Counted from the stretch's first letter, positions 25,957-38,298 are shown. The stretch: 64,000 nt of DNA from Argopecten irradians (GCF_041381155.1 NC_091143.1:29451331-29515330); one strand, 5' to 3'. A program made the numbers and translations. The notes: a model not told the origin generated them from the letters alone.

Positions 25957-26313
25957 ATGATACGTTCACGGAAGTGTTTATGTATGCACACCCGACATGT
26001 AGGATGCGTACAATGTGCCTGGAGGAAGGGAAAGGTTGAGTACAAGTCGTTCACTCGGTCCAGGGTTAACTATCTCCATCATAGCTCGATCACTTTTCCG
26101 ACATTGATCAATAGCTGGTCATGCATCATTGCATCCTATCAACTGCACTGTGAACACATCGCTATGCTCTGTAGAGAGAGAAAAAACCCGCTACTGGTTA
26201 TAGTTTCAACATGTATGGATCAAAAACATGTTCAGTGCGTGTTACCTTTTCCACATTTACCAGTTGGCGAAGAACAGAGATGTGTTCTTGTAAAACAGAA
26301 CATTAATATCTGA
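25957..26313 (+). CDS. Hypothetical 118-residue Cys-rich open frame
   Basis: From an ATG at 25957 the frame is open for 118 codons to TGA at 26311-26313. It is open 12 codons further upstream without an ATG. Local GC and CpG are higher than the surroundings. The product has about ten cysteines and several His (for example CMHTRHVGCVQC and QLHCEHIAMLCRERK). I do not recognise a domain. The spacing does not match a B-box or other zinc finger well enough to call. No splice signals clearly bound it. It may be a decayed gene or chance. Confidence 0.2.
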   Translation: MIRSRKCLCMHTRHVGCVQCAWRKGKVEYKSFTRSRVNYLHHSSITFPTLINSWSCIIASYQLHCEHIAMLCRERKNPLLVIVSTCMDQKHVQCVLPFPHLPVGEEQRCVLVKQNINI

Positions 26314-26560
26314 TGAACAGGCCCATCTTTGACTTGATTTCAGTCGCAATAGTGCAATAGTTCACCTCCGCCTTTTTCAAAACCACAATTCACACCGTAT
26401 ACAATCTGATTACAATCATCTGGTCATGGCTTTGTTTACCACGTAGTACGCAACGGAATTAGCAATAAGTCATCAACAGATTACTTAAATCTGAATGCTA
26501 CGAATACAGGAAATTATAAGGGATTTTATAGCGGTCATCGCATGTTAGGATTAAAGTATT

Positions 26561-26968
26561 GTAAGATTTCAATCTGATTGAAATACAGATCCTTATTATC
26601 ACTACCGTTTGATATGAGGATCTGACAATATCCTATTAGGGGTCACGTGAGGATGACCTTTGGAAATGGCCAATCAAATTGGCACTGCCAGAATTTTGAC
26701 TGGGGACGAAGTAGTTTGAAAAAGCTGTCCGAAATATTTTCGTGTATGTAGTCATCTCGCCCAAAGTGCACAACAATGCTCAATGTATATGCTTACTGGG
26801 ACGAAATGGTGTTAACAATTGACGTAGAAATGTGTAGAACATGTATTTGATCTGGAGTACACGTGGTAAAAGGTCATCTGAACGTGACCCCATATGGAAT
26901 ATTGTCAGATCTTATATTGAACGGAGTGATTATAAGGATCTGTATTTCAATCAGATTAGTAAGATTTC
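26561..26968. mobile_element. Mutator-like foldback MITE with 10-bp target duplication
   Basis: The element spans 26571-26958. Its arms of about 91 bp (26571-26661 and 26868-26958) are imperfect inverted repeats: AATCTGATTGAAATACAGAT at the left is the inverse of ATCTGTATTTCAATCAGATT at the right, and GGGGTCACGTGAGGATGACC mirrors GGTCATCTGAACGTGACCCC. GTAAGATTTC flanks both sides (26561-26570 and 26959-26968). Long terminal repeats with a 9-10 bp duplication fit Mutator-like elements. There is no transposase in the 200-bp loop. Confidence 0.85.
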
Positions 26969-28700
26969 CATGTAGTTTTCATTTGAAAATAGTTACGAAT
27001 TCTGTTTGTTTGAACATACTCTACTGTCCTTACACTTGCAACCTCTTCATTTCTTTTTCCTGTATGCCCAGTGTATATTTTGGTGCTTTATTTATTCTGT
27101 ACTAAATTGATGTCATTGGCTTTTGCGGAAATGTTTAACTCTACAGACCAAATATTGAAAATATTTTTGAAAATACCAAAATATTGAGGTTGAACCATTC
27201 TTGAAAAGGAATCTTAGTTGAGGAAGTTCGTGGCCTTGGAACTGATTGCCGATTATTCCCAGAAGGCGTAAGCCGTTTAGAGTCACCTTATAAAATTCTA
27301 GAAGAAGCGCCGACAATCTAGAAGAAAACTATGTGATTTAACACAGTGAGCGTCGTTTGCTATCTAGAACCGGTACATGTAGCATAATGGTGCATACATC
27401 GAGGTGAATTCATAAGGTTAAAAAAGTTGGACTTCAAAACATATTTGTCGATAAAGAACAACATCAAATTACTTTTCCGTATAAAAAAAACACAAATATG
27501 TAAAAGAATCACAAACAGTTCATTTTCAATTTATGCACATATTCCTCTGAAGTGAACGTTGACAAGAAGAATCATGGTCATAGGACGCCACCCTGAAGAA
27601 CTCAACGTTAGGTTTATGAAGTTCTAGTTGTGACGCTGCAAAATTAATATTCTCAACGTGACTGTACATTAGCCAATGAGAAATATGGAACATTCACAGA
27701 GGATGATAGGGCAGTCATTGATTCAACAACAAGTTATACTCCAATATAACACGGTTAATAGAAAATATATTAAATATTTGTTTCATTCAGTATGAAACAT
27801 AAAAAAATCTAAATATGGAATTAACTTAGTAAAAAAGATCGCCTTCATGGTTTACGCGAATGCTTACTGCTAAATTATAAATACTCATTTATATATATAA
27901 GGTATCTGTGTCATGGATGTGCTTCGAATCCTGAATCGGTTAATATTATTTTCAAACAAATTACAACTATGGTGTTTGACTGTTTGTGAACTTAATCGTA
28001 AATATGCAATCTCTCTTAGCCAAGGTAGGAGTGAAACCCCCAAACCCCCACAACACTTTTCCGTTTTACATTATTGAGACCGATGCGTAGTGGAACTTAC
28101 GCGACTAATAGTGTTTAAAGTAGGCATTTTGTAATGACTTCCCATGTGTGCTTATTGATACGTCAATTACTGGTATAATGCTTATAAATGTTGTAGTAAG
28201 CATTTGTGTAGCAGAATCACAATGTCTCCTGGTACGAAGTGTGGAATTATTATTATAACATGCATAGATTATGATTTTATGCACTTTAGTTAATTAGACT
28301 GTACATAAAGTCATTAATTTCATGTCTTAGATTTAGTTCTACAAAATCGGACGGTGTCATGTCGTACTCATTTGTAGATATGTCCTTTCTTGTGTACCTT
28401 TATCGTCTCGAAATTTATGGAGTTCTTGTTTCCTTTTCGGGATAACCCAGTGTAAAACAGAGGTGAATCAATGGGATTGGCTCATTAATATCAATGGACA
28501 TTAGGCATTTTTACAACATGTCTATTCCTTCATCAAAAGAAAAAGAAACACGATTTTGAATTTGCTAATCACGCATGATGGTTCAAACAACATTATCGTT
28601 AGGTATGATGCTCTGGAGTGCATACAAAGGAAATGTCTGAAACAAGAGGTGAGAGGTTGTTTTATCGATAAGATTAGTGTATTCTGCCTTTCACGCAAAA
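26969..28700. other. AT-rich intergenic sequence, no gene seen
   Basis: Short frames only. I found no splice-bounded islands, RNA genes or clear repeats apart from a short AT-rich microsatellite near 27890. Confidence 0.5.
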
Positions 28701-28889
28701 TTTGAATCATGAATACTTCTACCCGATGAACATTGAGAGCAGACTGTCGATTGGTTGAAATTCTTTGTGAGGTTCGAAACAGGGTGGATCTTCATAGGCG
28801 AAAAAAAACGACGTGTAATTTTGTACAATTTACAACTGTGCGTTGTTCAGAAGCAGAGATGAAGAAGTGATACTGCGAAGGAACCAAGA

Positions 28890-29117
28890 ATGCTTGACGA
28901 ACTCTATGACTTATTGACCTTTGAATATACAATCACTTCATTTTCAATAAACACAGAGGAAAAAAATGTTAGCGTAAATATTTACGTTGATGTTCAGAGC
29001 AGCTACATACCCGGTCCCTTCGCGCCTATAGAACCTCACGCTGGCTACCTTGTGGTGATATGTTCTGTAATTAAGTACATCCGCTACGATCCCAGACCAA
29101 AGGACAACTCCACTTAA
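28890..29117 (+). CDS. Hypothetical 75-residue protein, coding-like
   Basis: An ATG (AAGAATGC context) opens 75 codons ending TAA at 29115-29117. The predicted peptide has alternating hydrophobic stretches (VSVNIYVDVQSSYIPG, GYLVVICSVIKYIRYDP) that look like protein rather than noise, and local GC is raised. About 140 bp upstream there is an inverted CCAAT box (GATTGGTT, 28750-28757). I do not recognise a family. The stop overlaps the next ORF's start by one base. Confidence 0.25.
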   Translation: MLDELYDLLTFEYTITSFSINTEEKNVSVNIYVDVQSSYIPGPFAPIEPHAGYLVVICSVIKYIRYDPRPKDNST

Positions 29118-29395
29118 TGAAACATTCAGTACTGGATCCTCGGTCCGTGATTAAAACAATACACGCAATTTCCAAAGACCATATAGCCCAGATTCCAGGA
29201 TTTTATCAAACTTTCCATCTCTTTTTAGTCCGCGTTGTTTATGTGGAAATCGATCTTTTACGATGTCGGCTCGTCTTTGTTCGTTATAAATCTCCACTTG
29301 CCTTAAAGGAAATGCCTCTTTCCTTAAATGTTGCGTCCGCGTTTGCCGTTGCAGGGGGCCAGGAAATCGCAAGGGGATCCCCAGCACATAAATAA
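29117..29395 (+). CDS. Hypothetical 92-residue open frame overlapping the previous stop
   Basis: The ATG at 29117 shares its A with the preceding TAA (TAATG). The frame gives 92 codons with a hydrophobic middle (FYQTFHLFLVRVVYVEIDLL). The opposite strand is also open here for 87 codons from an ATG at 29414 (29151-29414, with the motif GLKRDGKFDKILESGLYGLW), so which strand, if any, is coding is unclear. The segment is CpG-rich relative to its surroundings. Confidence 0.15.
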   Translation: MKHSVLDPRSVIKTIHAISKDHIAQIPGFYQTFHLFLVRVVYVEIDLLRCRLVFVRYKSPLALKEMPLSLNVASAFAVAGGQEIARGSPAHK

Positions 29396-29779
29396 ACGTT
29401 CTTGTTCCTGACATTATTGTATAGTTGTAATGTTACAATCGGACACGTCGCGTATTCACGAATATTTGCATATCTGAGAAACGGTTAGTTTGAATACCGG
29501 GAGGTGCAAGGAAGCTATATGTAAATGAATAGCACGAATGTTTGACCTGTGACCAAGGACTATTCAATTACAAGTTGTGGGTATTTTTCCTAAACTAATT
29601 TAGTGCTTCTTTGCTGGTCTACTACAGAAGATGTCAAGAGTGTTTAAGATTAACTAAATTGGAGCACGAAGAAATATTTAACATTTTCATTTAGGAAAGG
29701 AAAAAACATGATTTGACCAACAGATGAAGCATATAAAATCTTTCCCAGCATCATGATAAACCACCCTAGTTACTGAAAA

Positions 29780-30985
29780 AATTACTGGGCATGAAAACCC
29801 GAAATTAAGTCGATGTGAAAATATCACTTGGCATGCAAATGCGAAACTAAGTTACCAGGGAAATATCACTGGGCATGAAAACACGAAATTAATGCGCAGC
29901 GAAAATATGTTATGGCATGAAAACGCGAGAACTCAGTCGCCATGAAAATATCACTGAGCATGCAAACGCGATATTGATTTGCAGCGTAAATATGCAATTG
30001 CATGAAAACACGAAACTAAGTCGCCACAAAAATATCACTGGGCATGAAAACGGGAAGTTAAGTCGCCACGAAAATATCACTGGGCATGAAAACGCAAAGT
30101 TAAGTCGCTGTAAAATATCACATAGCATGAAAACGCGAAACTAAGTCGCCGTTTAATATCACTGGGACGAAAACGCGAATTTAAGTCGCCGTTAAATATC
30201 ACTAGGCATGAAAACGTGAGGTGAAAATATCACTGGGCATGAAAACGCGAAACTAAGTCGCAGTTAAATATCACTGGGCATGAAAACATGAAGTTAAGTC
30301 GCTGCGAAAATATCACTGGGCATGAAAACGCGATGTTAAGACTCTGCGACAATATCACTGGGCATGAAAACGCGAAACTAAGTCGCAGTTAAATATCACT
30401 GGGCATGAAAACATGAAGTTAAGTCGCTGCGAAAATATCACTGGGCATGAAAACGCGATGTTAAGACTCTGCGAAAATATCACTGGGCATGAAAACGCGA
30501 AACTAAGTCGCCGTTTAATATCACTGGAACGAAAACGCGAATTTAAGCCGCCGTTAAATATCACTAGGCATGAAAACGCGAAGTGAAAATATCACTGGGC
30601 ATGAAAACGCGAAACTAAGTCGCCTTTAAATATCACTGGGCATAAAAACGAGAAGTTAAATCGTCGTGAAAATATCACTAGGCATGCAAATGCGAAAGTA
30701 AGTCGCCGTGAAAATATCACTGGGCATGTAAATGCGAAAGTAAGTTGCTGTGGAAATAACACTAGGCATGAAAACGCGATGTAAAGTCTCCGCGAAAATA
30801 TCACCGGGCATGCAAACGCGATGTTAAGTCGCCATGAAAATATCACTGCGCATGAAATTGGGAAGTTAAGCGCTGTGAAAATATCACTGGGCATGAAATA
30901 TCACTGGGCAAGAAAACGCGAAACTAATTTAAGTTGCCAGGAAAATATCACTAGGCATGATAACGCGAACTATATCGCCGCTAAA
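29780..30985. repeat. 42-bp minisatellite, about 28 units, with higher-order structure
   Basis: The unit is close to ACTGGGCATGAAAACGCGAA followed by GTTAAGTCGCCACGAAAATATC, with 41-42 bp spacing. Two higher-order duplications are visible: a block starting at 30246 recurs at 30371 (125 bp, three units), and a block starting at 30141 recurs at 30503 (362 bp). On the minus strand the unit reads a 14-residue peptide (PVIFSRRLNFAFSC), giving open frames at 29910-30128, 30355-30564 and 30592-30894. I treat these as by-products. Confidence 0.92.
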
Positions 30986-30989
30986 ATAA

Positions 30990-33890
30990 GTTGGTTTATA
31001 TTTGTGATAGGATTTAGAAATGTCTCACCTGGGTATCTTTGTCCAGGATGAGAAATTCCATTGTAAATTATGAGAGATAAACAGGACCATTGTGGAATCA
31101 AAAACAAGTATTCTGGTGGACAATGTTGTTGATGTTGGAGAATAACAAAATGAAGACAGAGTAGCTACAAATTTAACTTTTTTAATTTTCTCTTATGTAA
31201 TAAAGACACGATTAAAGAAAATATAATACAATAATGATACCATCACCCTCATTTTACATCTTTTATATCTGTCAAACTTATCTAAACACCAACAATGAGA
31301 TCCATCATTTTTACAATATATACCGATAGAACAGATCTAGAATTTGTTTCACAGCCATATAGAGGCTATAAATTGTCTTTTGTTATACGGGTGGTGAATT
31401 ATAAATGTAATTTCCTTTGCTCACTCAGTTGGAACGTAACGTATTTGATATTACCGCTGATGAAGATACTGCAACTCAATTATATTTGATATAAATTTAC
31501 AAGCTGATATTAACATCCCTTTGTTTATCCAATAGAGGATTGACAGTCACCCTCTTTATCTCTCTTTCAAATTGTAACGTTTTCTTTTCATCATGGAATT
31601 ATTTCGTTTGAAATAAAAAAAGACCATGTGATTCTTTATTCCGGTGAATGATCGATAAGACTACCTTGTACTAAATTACCTGTGAAATTGACCCCACACG
31701 GCGTGAACAGTAGCACGTGGTCGATATCATTAAATGAATTTATTAAAGACGTAATGTTCCAATATGATATTTTCTGATTTTTCTTTATTTGAAGACTTTT
31801 CAATGAGGGTGTGAAGGATTGTGCATTTTCATCTTATTACTATGTTATATGTTACACAATTTATAATCAACACGTCTTATATTATGCAACGATGTTTCAT
31901 TGCTTATTTGAGCTGTATTAATGAACAAATAAGCAAGCAGTTACTTTACATCTATTTTAGGTTAAATAGTGCTTTCCGACGCCAGATATCTTTGAAATGG
32001 GTTTAATGATCCGATCTACTGCTTTTAAACAAGGTAAATGGACTACAGTGTACACATTTCAGTTTCCTCTCAACGTTTCATTTCTCATCTCAAGACAGTA
32101 TCATACCGTACGGCGTTTACATGTCTCAGTTGTTCATTTCCATGACAAAATTTGACTGTTGCCGGAGACGCCAATCTCGCTGGGGTTCGAGAGATGCCGC
32201 ATGTACTGTAGACAATATTAATGACATCTTAGTGGGTAATGATGCGCAGTATGTAGCATAATGTTGTTTGCATGCTCAATGAGAAGCCTAGCGGTTCCGC
32301 TGTATTCACTTGATGATAGTTCTAAGTGAACATCTCTCACTCGGTACTTTATTTGCTATTGTACGAGCTTTTCATCATTAGGATTCATAGCATGTTGTTT
32401 CTGGCTGACTCGCCATTTTATTCAACAACAATAAAAGAAATATACACAATTAACACATGTCACGAACTAATATATACTTACTAATAAGATAAAAATGATA
32501 TAATTTGATAACTATTGTCTTTCGAATACTATGGTTCATTGATTATTTATATACTTTACATGTAAGGATTGGTTCTTTTATTCCCATCAGCGAAGGTCTG
32601 ACAGCATAGGTTAGTAATAACACGGATAGGAGTGCATGTTTACAAACATATGTGTACTATTTCAGAACGAAGAAGTCTCATATTTTTTTTTTTATTTATT
32701 CAAGAGTCTTCTTAAAGGACGATTAATTTTTTATTTTTGCATACTTTCATTTGAAATAGCTGTTTCAGGATTAATGAGAGATATCTAGGTAATTAGGGGT
32801 TATGATATTAACAAAATGAGGTGAAGATTTCCTTTATTTTTGGAAAATATATGTAATATATAATTAAAGATGCCGTTGTCGAATGGTGTTTTTTCTCTAT
32901 GAAAACAGGAGTAGATGGATAAGTATTTTTCTTCAGTTTCAGAAGTTACTTACTTTACATCATTACCATCATGAAAAAGTTTGAGCTTCTTACTTTACTT
33001 AAATATGAAACAAACGATTAAAATTATTAATTGCGTCCAAAACAACTCCATGACACTATGCCCTATAAAGAATGAAGGACTGCATGCTCATGTACCAAAC
33101 ACAAAACAAATTATTTAATATCTGTTTTTGTAATACTTAGGCATAAATAAACACGTTTAAACATCAGTTCTTGTTCAAACGATCGTTTATGTTCTGCATG
33201 CGTTGGACCATCTTCAAATATATTCAAAATGAATGTAGGACTCATATTGTCAAGGTCTTAAACGAGAAAGAAGTTTGACCGAGCCGTAGTTTGTATCGAT
33301 GTTTCCCCCCAATTAGCTTTAATTAAAGTAATACGGTGACCACTACAGTAACCTTTCCTTGCCCCATTTCACGAAAATACTAATTACTCTGTAGACACTA
33401 GCAGTCATCGAATTATTACATATCCGTAGTCTATCCAAATAAATAGTTAGTTTGATGAAAAGACAAACCGAAACACTTCCATCGCCAGTAGTTGTTTGTA
33501 GCGTCTGATTTGTCACATGATTTTATCTCGAAAGTAACGCTTTGGGTGAGTTCATGTCGCGTCATGGCAAATTTATGCTAAAACTTCATCACTGATGTCG
33601 TAAAAATATCTTAAACATACCACTATAGTGACAGAGCATTACCACTTTCCTCATTTTGTACGTTTATTAATTGAAATCAGTTAATCTTAAATCTTAATGT
33701 ACATATAGCGTCCAATACTTAACGACGCATTCGTTTACTACAGTTTTTTACTTGGCGTGCTGTACGTAGAAGCTTGGAAACATTTTATAATTCATATTCA
33801 GCAATTCAAACGAAGAGCCTTTTAGCTTAGAGCGATTTCGTGTTCACTCATCTAGAGAACAACCGATGATATCACCCGGGTCAGTCGTGT
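30990..33890. other. AT-rich intergenic sequence, no gene seen
   Basis: No frames longer than about 65 codons, no exon-like islands and no clear repeats. A small GC-richer stretch near 32155-32215 (GCCGGAGACGCCAATCTCGC) is not bounded by splice sites. Confidence 0.5.
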
Positions 33891-33990
33891 CACCCACGGT
33901 TATATATAAAATCCAGCAGAAATGGCGACATTAAATATTTTGTCTAAAACTGCTTCCATCTTTTTTATGAACTACTCATAATAGAGCTGC
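33880..33990 (+). promoter_or_regulatory. Possible TATA promoter with short ATG frame
   Basis: TATATATAAAA at 33901-33911 lies just after CACCCGGGTCAGTCGTGTCA. It is followed about 10 bp later by AGAAATGG, which opens a 19-codon frame only. The arrangement resembles a core promoter but no downstream gene is visible. TATA-like words are common in AT-rich DNA. Confidence 0.15.
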
Positions 33991-35566
33991 TGGACTGTCG
34001 AGTCGTTTAAGTAGTAAAATGATTGGTCTACCCTGTTTAAGGACAAACCAATGTATTGATCAACAAAAACTTCAAGTTAAGTTAGCTTAACGAAATATTT
34101 TAGAATAATTGTTACACTGCATGATTTGTTACATTTTATGTACATGCTTTAAGAATTTAAATATTTCGGCATATAAACATAATTCCTTGGGTAAATAATT
34201 GTTTTAAACAATGCAAAAACCGTTTGAACGAACATTTACTTTTTTGAGAGTTCTACGTTAAGCTAACAAGTCTACAGATCGGTAGGTTTACACCTACGCT
34301 AAAAGGTATTCCATTTGGTGATTTTATTTGACCACTGAATCATGAAGCCTACTACCAACCGCTTTGCTCACTCAGAAAGGCATAGCAAACTTGAACCTTT
34401 ATGGACATATAGATGTGTATTACTGATCACTTTAACGAAACAACACTAACAGTAGTAAATACTTATTTATTTATTCATTTATTGTGTGCTGTGTTTTAGC
34501 CTTTTTTGTCAACACTTATGCCAGCAAACGAAAACACGAACTTGTAAGGAATCTAAGATACTTTTTGGAAGAGGCATTCATACAAATTTAAGTTGAAATA
34601 GCATATCTATTTATCTTAATTTTGGACCAGGTAGTATTCAAACATGTCACGTACGACAAACACGCTGATACATGATTAAATTAGAGAATATATTGTCATT
34701 TGAATTGAAAACTGAGTGCAAAAATAGATAAATTACCAAACATCAGAAGAGTCATTTTACGGATGAATGATTTAAGATCACAGACGTATATTGGACGACT
34801 TCGAGAGGATAGGTTTACGGACAAGAACTTCAGTAATTGTATGATAAACATACGAAGTATTCACATAATGCATACAAAGTGTAAGAAGCAGTAGGTATGA
34901 TAATCGAATCAAATTGACTGTAGTTTTTACCTGGATCCTTTTTATAACATATCTGTGGTTTTGGAGAGCATTTTCCTGTCACAAGTGTGTTTTAAAACGT
35001 TTGGATATTGCCGCGAGTTAAACATCACAAATTGTTTTAGTCATCGCTGGAGAACTTTTTGAAGCTATTCTAAATTCTAGAATGTTTCAGTCATTGTGAA
35101 AAAAAATCCTCGTTAAGTAGCTTTACAACTCTCCTGACCATACAATAATTTCTAGGATCTCTCCGTGATAATACGAAAAGGCCACTAAAACGAGTCATAT
35201 ACTTAAACTTTGACTTTTCTTAATACAGTTAAGAATGCAAAATTCATATCGAACATTTTGTTCAAACTTAAAGTCGATTACATGATAGATGTTTAAACAG
35301 GAAATTGACATTTTGAAAGTTCATTGTTTATAATAAAACATTTGCTCAATTGAGTATACCTACCGTATGACCGTATGAATCTAGGATATATCCAGGGTAA
35401 CGCTTAATGCTTATCCAGACAGTCAGACAGAGAACGCGCCACACACGTCAGATAAAGATTATTTACAACATTATCACAATAATGCAAATAATATTTCTTT
35501 GCCACGATCTTTATCTTCCTGAATTTTTCTTTTGCCCTCTGTCACGTTTTTATATATCGTCTTTAA

Positions 35567-35714
35567 CAATTAAAGAATTGAAAGATTGCAATTATTGGAG
35601 ATATAAATGCAACACGGGAAGCAAATAAATAGGACGCTATGCATATTTATTTGCCATCCTTATTGCATTTATATCTTCAATAATCACAATCTAACTATAA
35701 TTGAATTCTTATAT
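35567..35714. repeat. 148-nt hairpin, arms of about 66 bp
   Basis: The left arm includes GATATAAATGCAACACGGGA and GCAAATAAATA. The right arm includes TATTTATTTGCCATCCTTAT and TGCATTTATATCTTCAATAA. The arms pair with a modest number of mismatches around a loop of about 12 nt (GGACGCTATGCA). It is a foldback MITE or the template of a structured RNA. No target duplication is recognised. Confidence 0.7.
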
Positions 35715-36389
35715 ATTTACATGGTTTTTTTTTCAATTTCAGAGTAAAAGATATCTTAGTTGCGAGTGAACAGTTGAATTTCCTGCTTTAACCATTAAAC
35801 TTGAACAGCCAAAGGCAATGTGATAAAAATAGTCCATATAAATAATTTGAAAGGGCAACAAAAGCTCTATTATTCAATAACGTTTCATTTTACCATTAAT
35901 AATTCAATCATTTAAATTTTTGATAATTTCATTACTACTCTGGATCATTTAAATTCAGTGTCAATTTTCCCGCGCGGACTAACTTGGTATCGGTAAACAG
36001 GTTTCACATTCATGTATATAGGTACTACTACACCAAGTCATAATTCAGATCATGATTATCATTAGAGTTATGGGAAACTCTGCGGAAAAATCTAACAGAT
36101 TCATGAGCTTACGTAGAATATGGGTATGTTACTAAGCAGGTATTGGAAGCAACCACTTCATAATTTGAAAAAACTCTAAATACGCTTAGCATACGACCTT
36201 ATTGTAATATAAACTGCACATATTCGAGTTTTGTTAATGCTAATTTCACTGTAACGAAATTTTACTTAAACATTAGATGTTTGAACGTTGACATGTAACT
36301 TGATGATTTAGCTCCCCAAAACATGTGTCGGTCTATAAGAAAGCCGGAATCTAGGGATCATATATTCCTGGTTTTGAATTAAAATGCCT

Positions 36390-36810
36390 TCAATCACCGC
36401 CATGTTCAGTGACTTCGGGTTTTTTCGGATTCCGAATCGTATCACATGATGACGTTCGACACGACCTGTACGTGGTCAGCCAGGTAACTAGCGTAAGAGC
36501 ACATGTGTTTGTGTACGTTTTCCTTCTGGCTAATATGAGCAAATCTTGCTGGTATATGTACACAGAATGAATATTTGAAACAGTGCCGTAAAATATTGTG
36601 TGTATCAAATATTGTAATGTGCGAGCATTATTTTCTTTGTAGATCCAGTCTGCTGAGGTCGACCACATGTTTTTTTAATGAAAAACATCTTGACATTTTC
36701 TCTTGGTTTTACAACTCTCGTGTTACTTCGAGATTGTCGCGACGACGTTCGGAAGAATTCGGAATGATTCGGCATCTTTCGAGCCTATTTTTCACGTGTA
36801 CACTTTTTAC
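36390..36810 (+). promoter_or_regulatory. CpG-rich cluster, possible promoter and first exon
   Basis: Two sub-blocks (36390-36500 and 36719-36800) each hold about a dozen CpGs, far above the surroundings. They include TTCGGATTCCGAATCG and TGTCGCGACGACGTTCGG. At 36448 ATGATGACGTTCGACACGAC opens a short frame that ends at a donor-like CCAG|GTAACT (36484-36485). A first exon with a 5' splice site is therefore possible, but nothing confirms it. Another reading is a decayed repeat. Confidence 0.25.
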
Positions 36811-36991
36811 TTTTATAATTGAAAATACTTCCAGTACTGAAACTTTATAAAAAATGGTAAAGTTAGAAAGTTTAAAACTCAGGCAGACGGAGAGAAATAT
36901 GTATAACACTTAAACAGTTTTCACTGTGACAAAAAGAGCGGAAGTGATAGACCATACAGCTTTTAATTAAGCATAGTCTGATCTTCTCCAC

Positions 36992-37058
36992 ATTGATCAT
37001 ACATAGCTGTTAATAGGACGTTAATTAATCAAACAAACAAACAAACAATTGATCATAC
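36992..37058 (+). mobile_element. 5'-truncated SINE with 11-bp target duplication
   Basis: ATTGATCATAC occurs at 36992-37002 and again at 37048-37058. Between them (37003-37047) is only the 3' end of the SINE seen at 3642-3934: ATAGCTGTTAATAGGACG, ATTAATC and (AAAC)n. This is a textbook target-primed insertion truncated at its 5' end. Confidence 0.88.
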
Positions 37059-38298
37059 TATTGACCAGTCCCTGTAATGTTGTACTTGATGTTTTACATG
37101 ATTCTTTGGCTGTGGAATTGTTTAGTCTGCCTACTAAAAAGTCTTCGTGGAAAACATTATATTTACATCTTTTGGTGGAAATGTTAATTTTACATTACAA
37201 TGCAGGCGGAAGTTTGATTAGCATATTTTTGAGAAAATGGTTGAAGCATACGTTTACAATCAGGTGGCGAAAATTCAAAATTTCTAAAATTTACTTTTGT
37301 CCTTATTAGTTAAAATTGTGAAAGTTTAGCCAACGTAAATGACCTGCTATATGTTGTTACTAAACTAGCTAATGTTTTGTAATAACAGAATATGTGATAA
37401 TACCAAAGACAAATGTTGTGTAAATGTTTGGTGTGCAACATATATTTCATCTCATGTGCTAGAACCCCCAATAATTTTCAAACACACCACATATTTAAGC
37501 ATATTTCATACTGTAAAGGTAGACAATTTTATGCACTTTTGGCACAAACAATTCAGCCCTACATATCTCTTATATATTGTTAATATTGCAATTCTTGGGT
37601 ATACACGAATTCACCATTGCGTCAACATGTTCAAAATCATCTTTGCACTAAAATTTAATCGTGCAAAAAATATTTACAGTAAATATCCTTTACCTAAATT
37701 ATTTGTACTTTACATATGCATTCAGTCATTTTGGGATCAGATGCGCGGTAGCCATTGCGAGTGTATGCACGGTTAATGTATTCCGAAATATTACTCCTAA
37801 ATATTCTGTAGTGGATTTTTGTGGAGTTCAAATGATGAACCCAGGTTCTGTCCGTTTGTGATTGTATTTTGTCCAGATGCCTTGGCTTCCGTTTACCGCC
37901 TAATTCTGGCACGTCCATAAACGACACAGACTGTTACAGAATAATTCCCTGCCTTTAGAGAACACTAGCCTTGGTTTCAATGCTTCGTGTCTATTTAGCG
38001 AAACCATATCCGTTATTTGTTGCATTTAGTTGTGTTTGGTTCCTTGATTGATGTTATTTAACATGAATTGACACTTAATGCCTTACGGGTACAAAGGGTT
38101 GCATCTGTCTGAATTCAAATATGTTTTTTTTTTCCTTTGATGCTTTTTAAACATTTTTATCAATAATACAATTGGAGAATCTGTTGCATATTATAAGACA
38201 GAAAAATGCAAATACTATATCAATTATGTACCTTTGGAATCAGCTATAACATATTACTTAATCAAATATACATTAATCTTTTTTAATGTATTTTGAAG

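Noticed and set aside
29780..30985. Regular repeat array considered as a CRISPR-like array
   Set aside because: The units are contiguous with no unique spacers, and the window is a eukaryotic genome. It is a minisatellite. The same applies to the 34-bp and 30-bp arrays.
32155..32215. GGGTTCGAGA considered as a tRNA T-arm / B box
   Set aside because: The B-box pattern GGTTCGANNCC is not met, and no cloverleaf or A box lies upstream.
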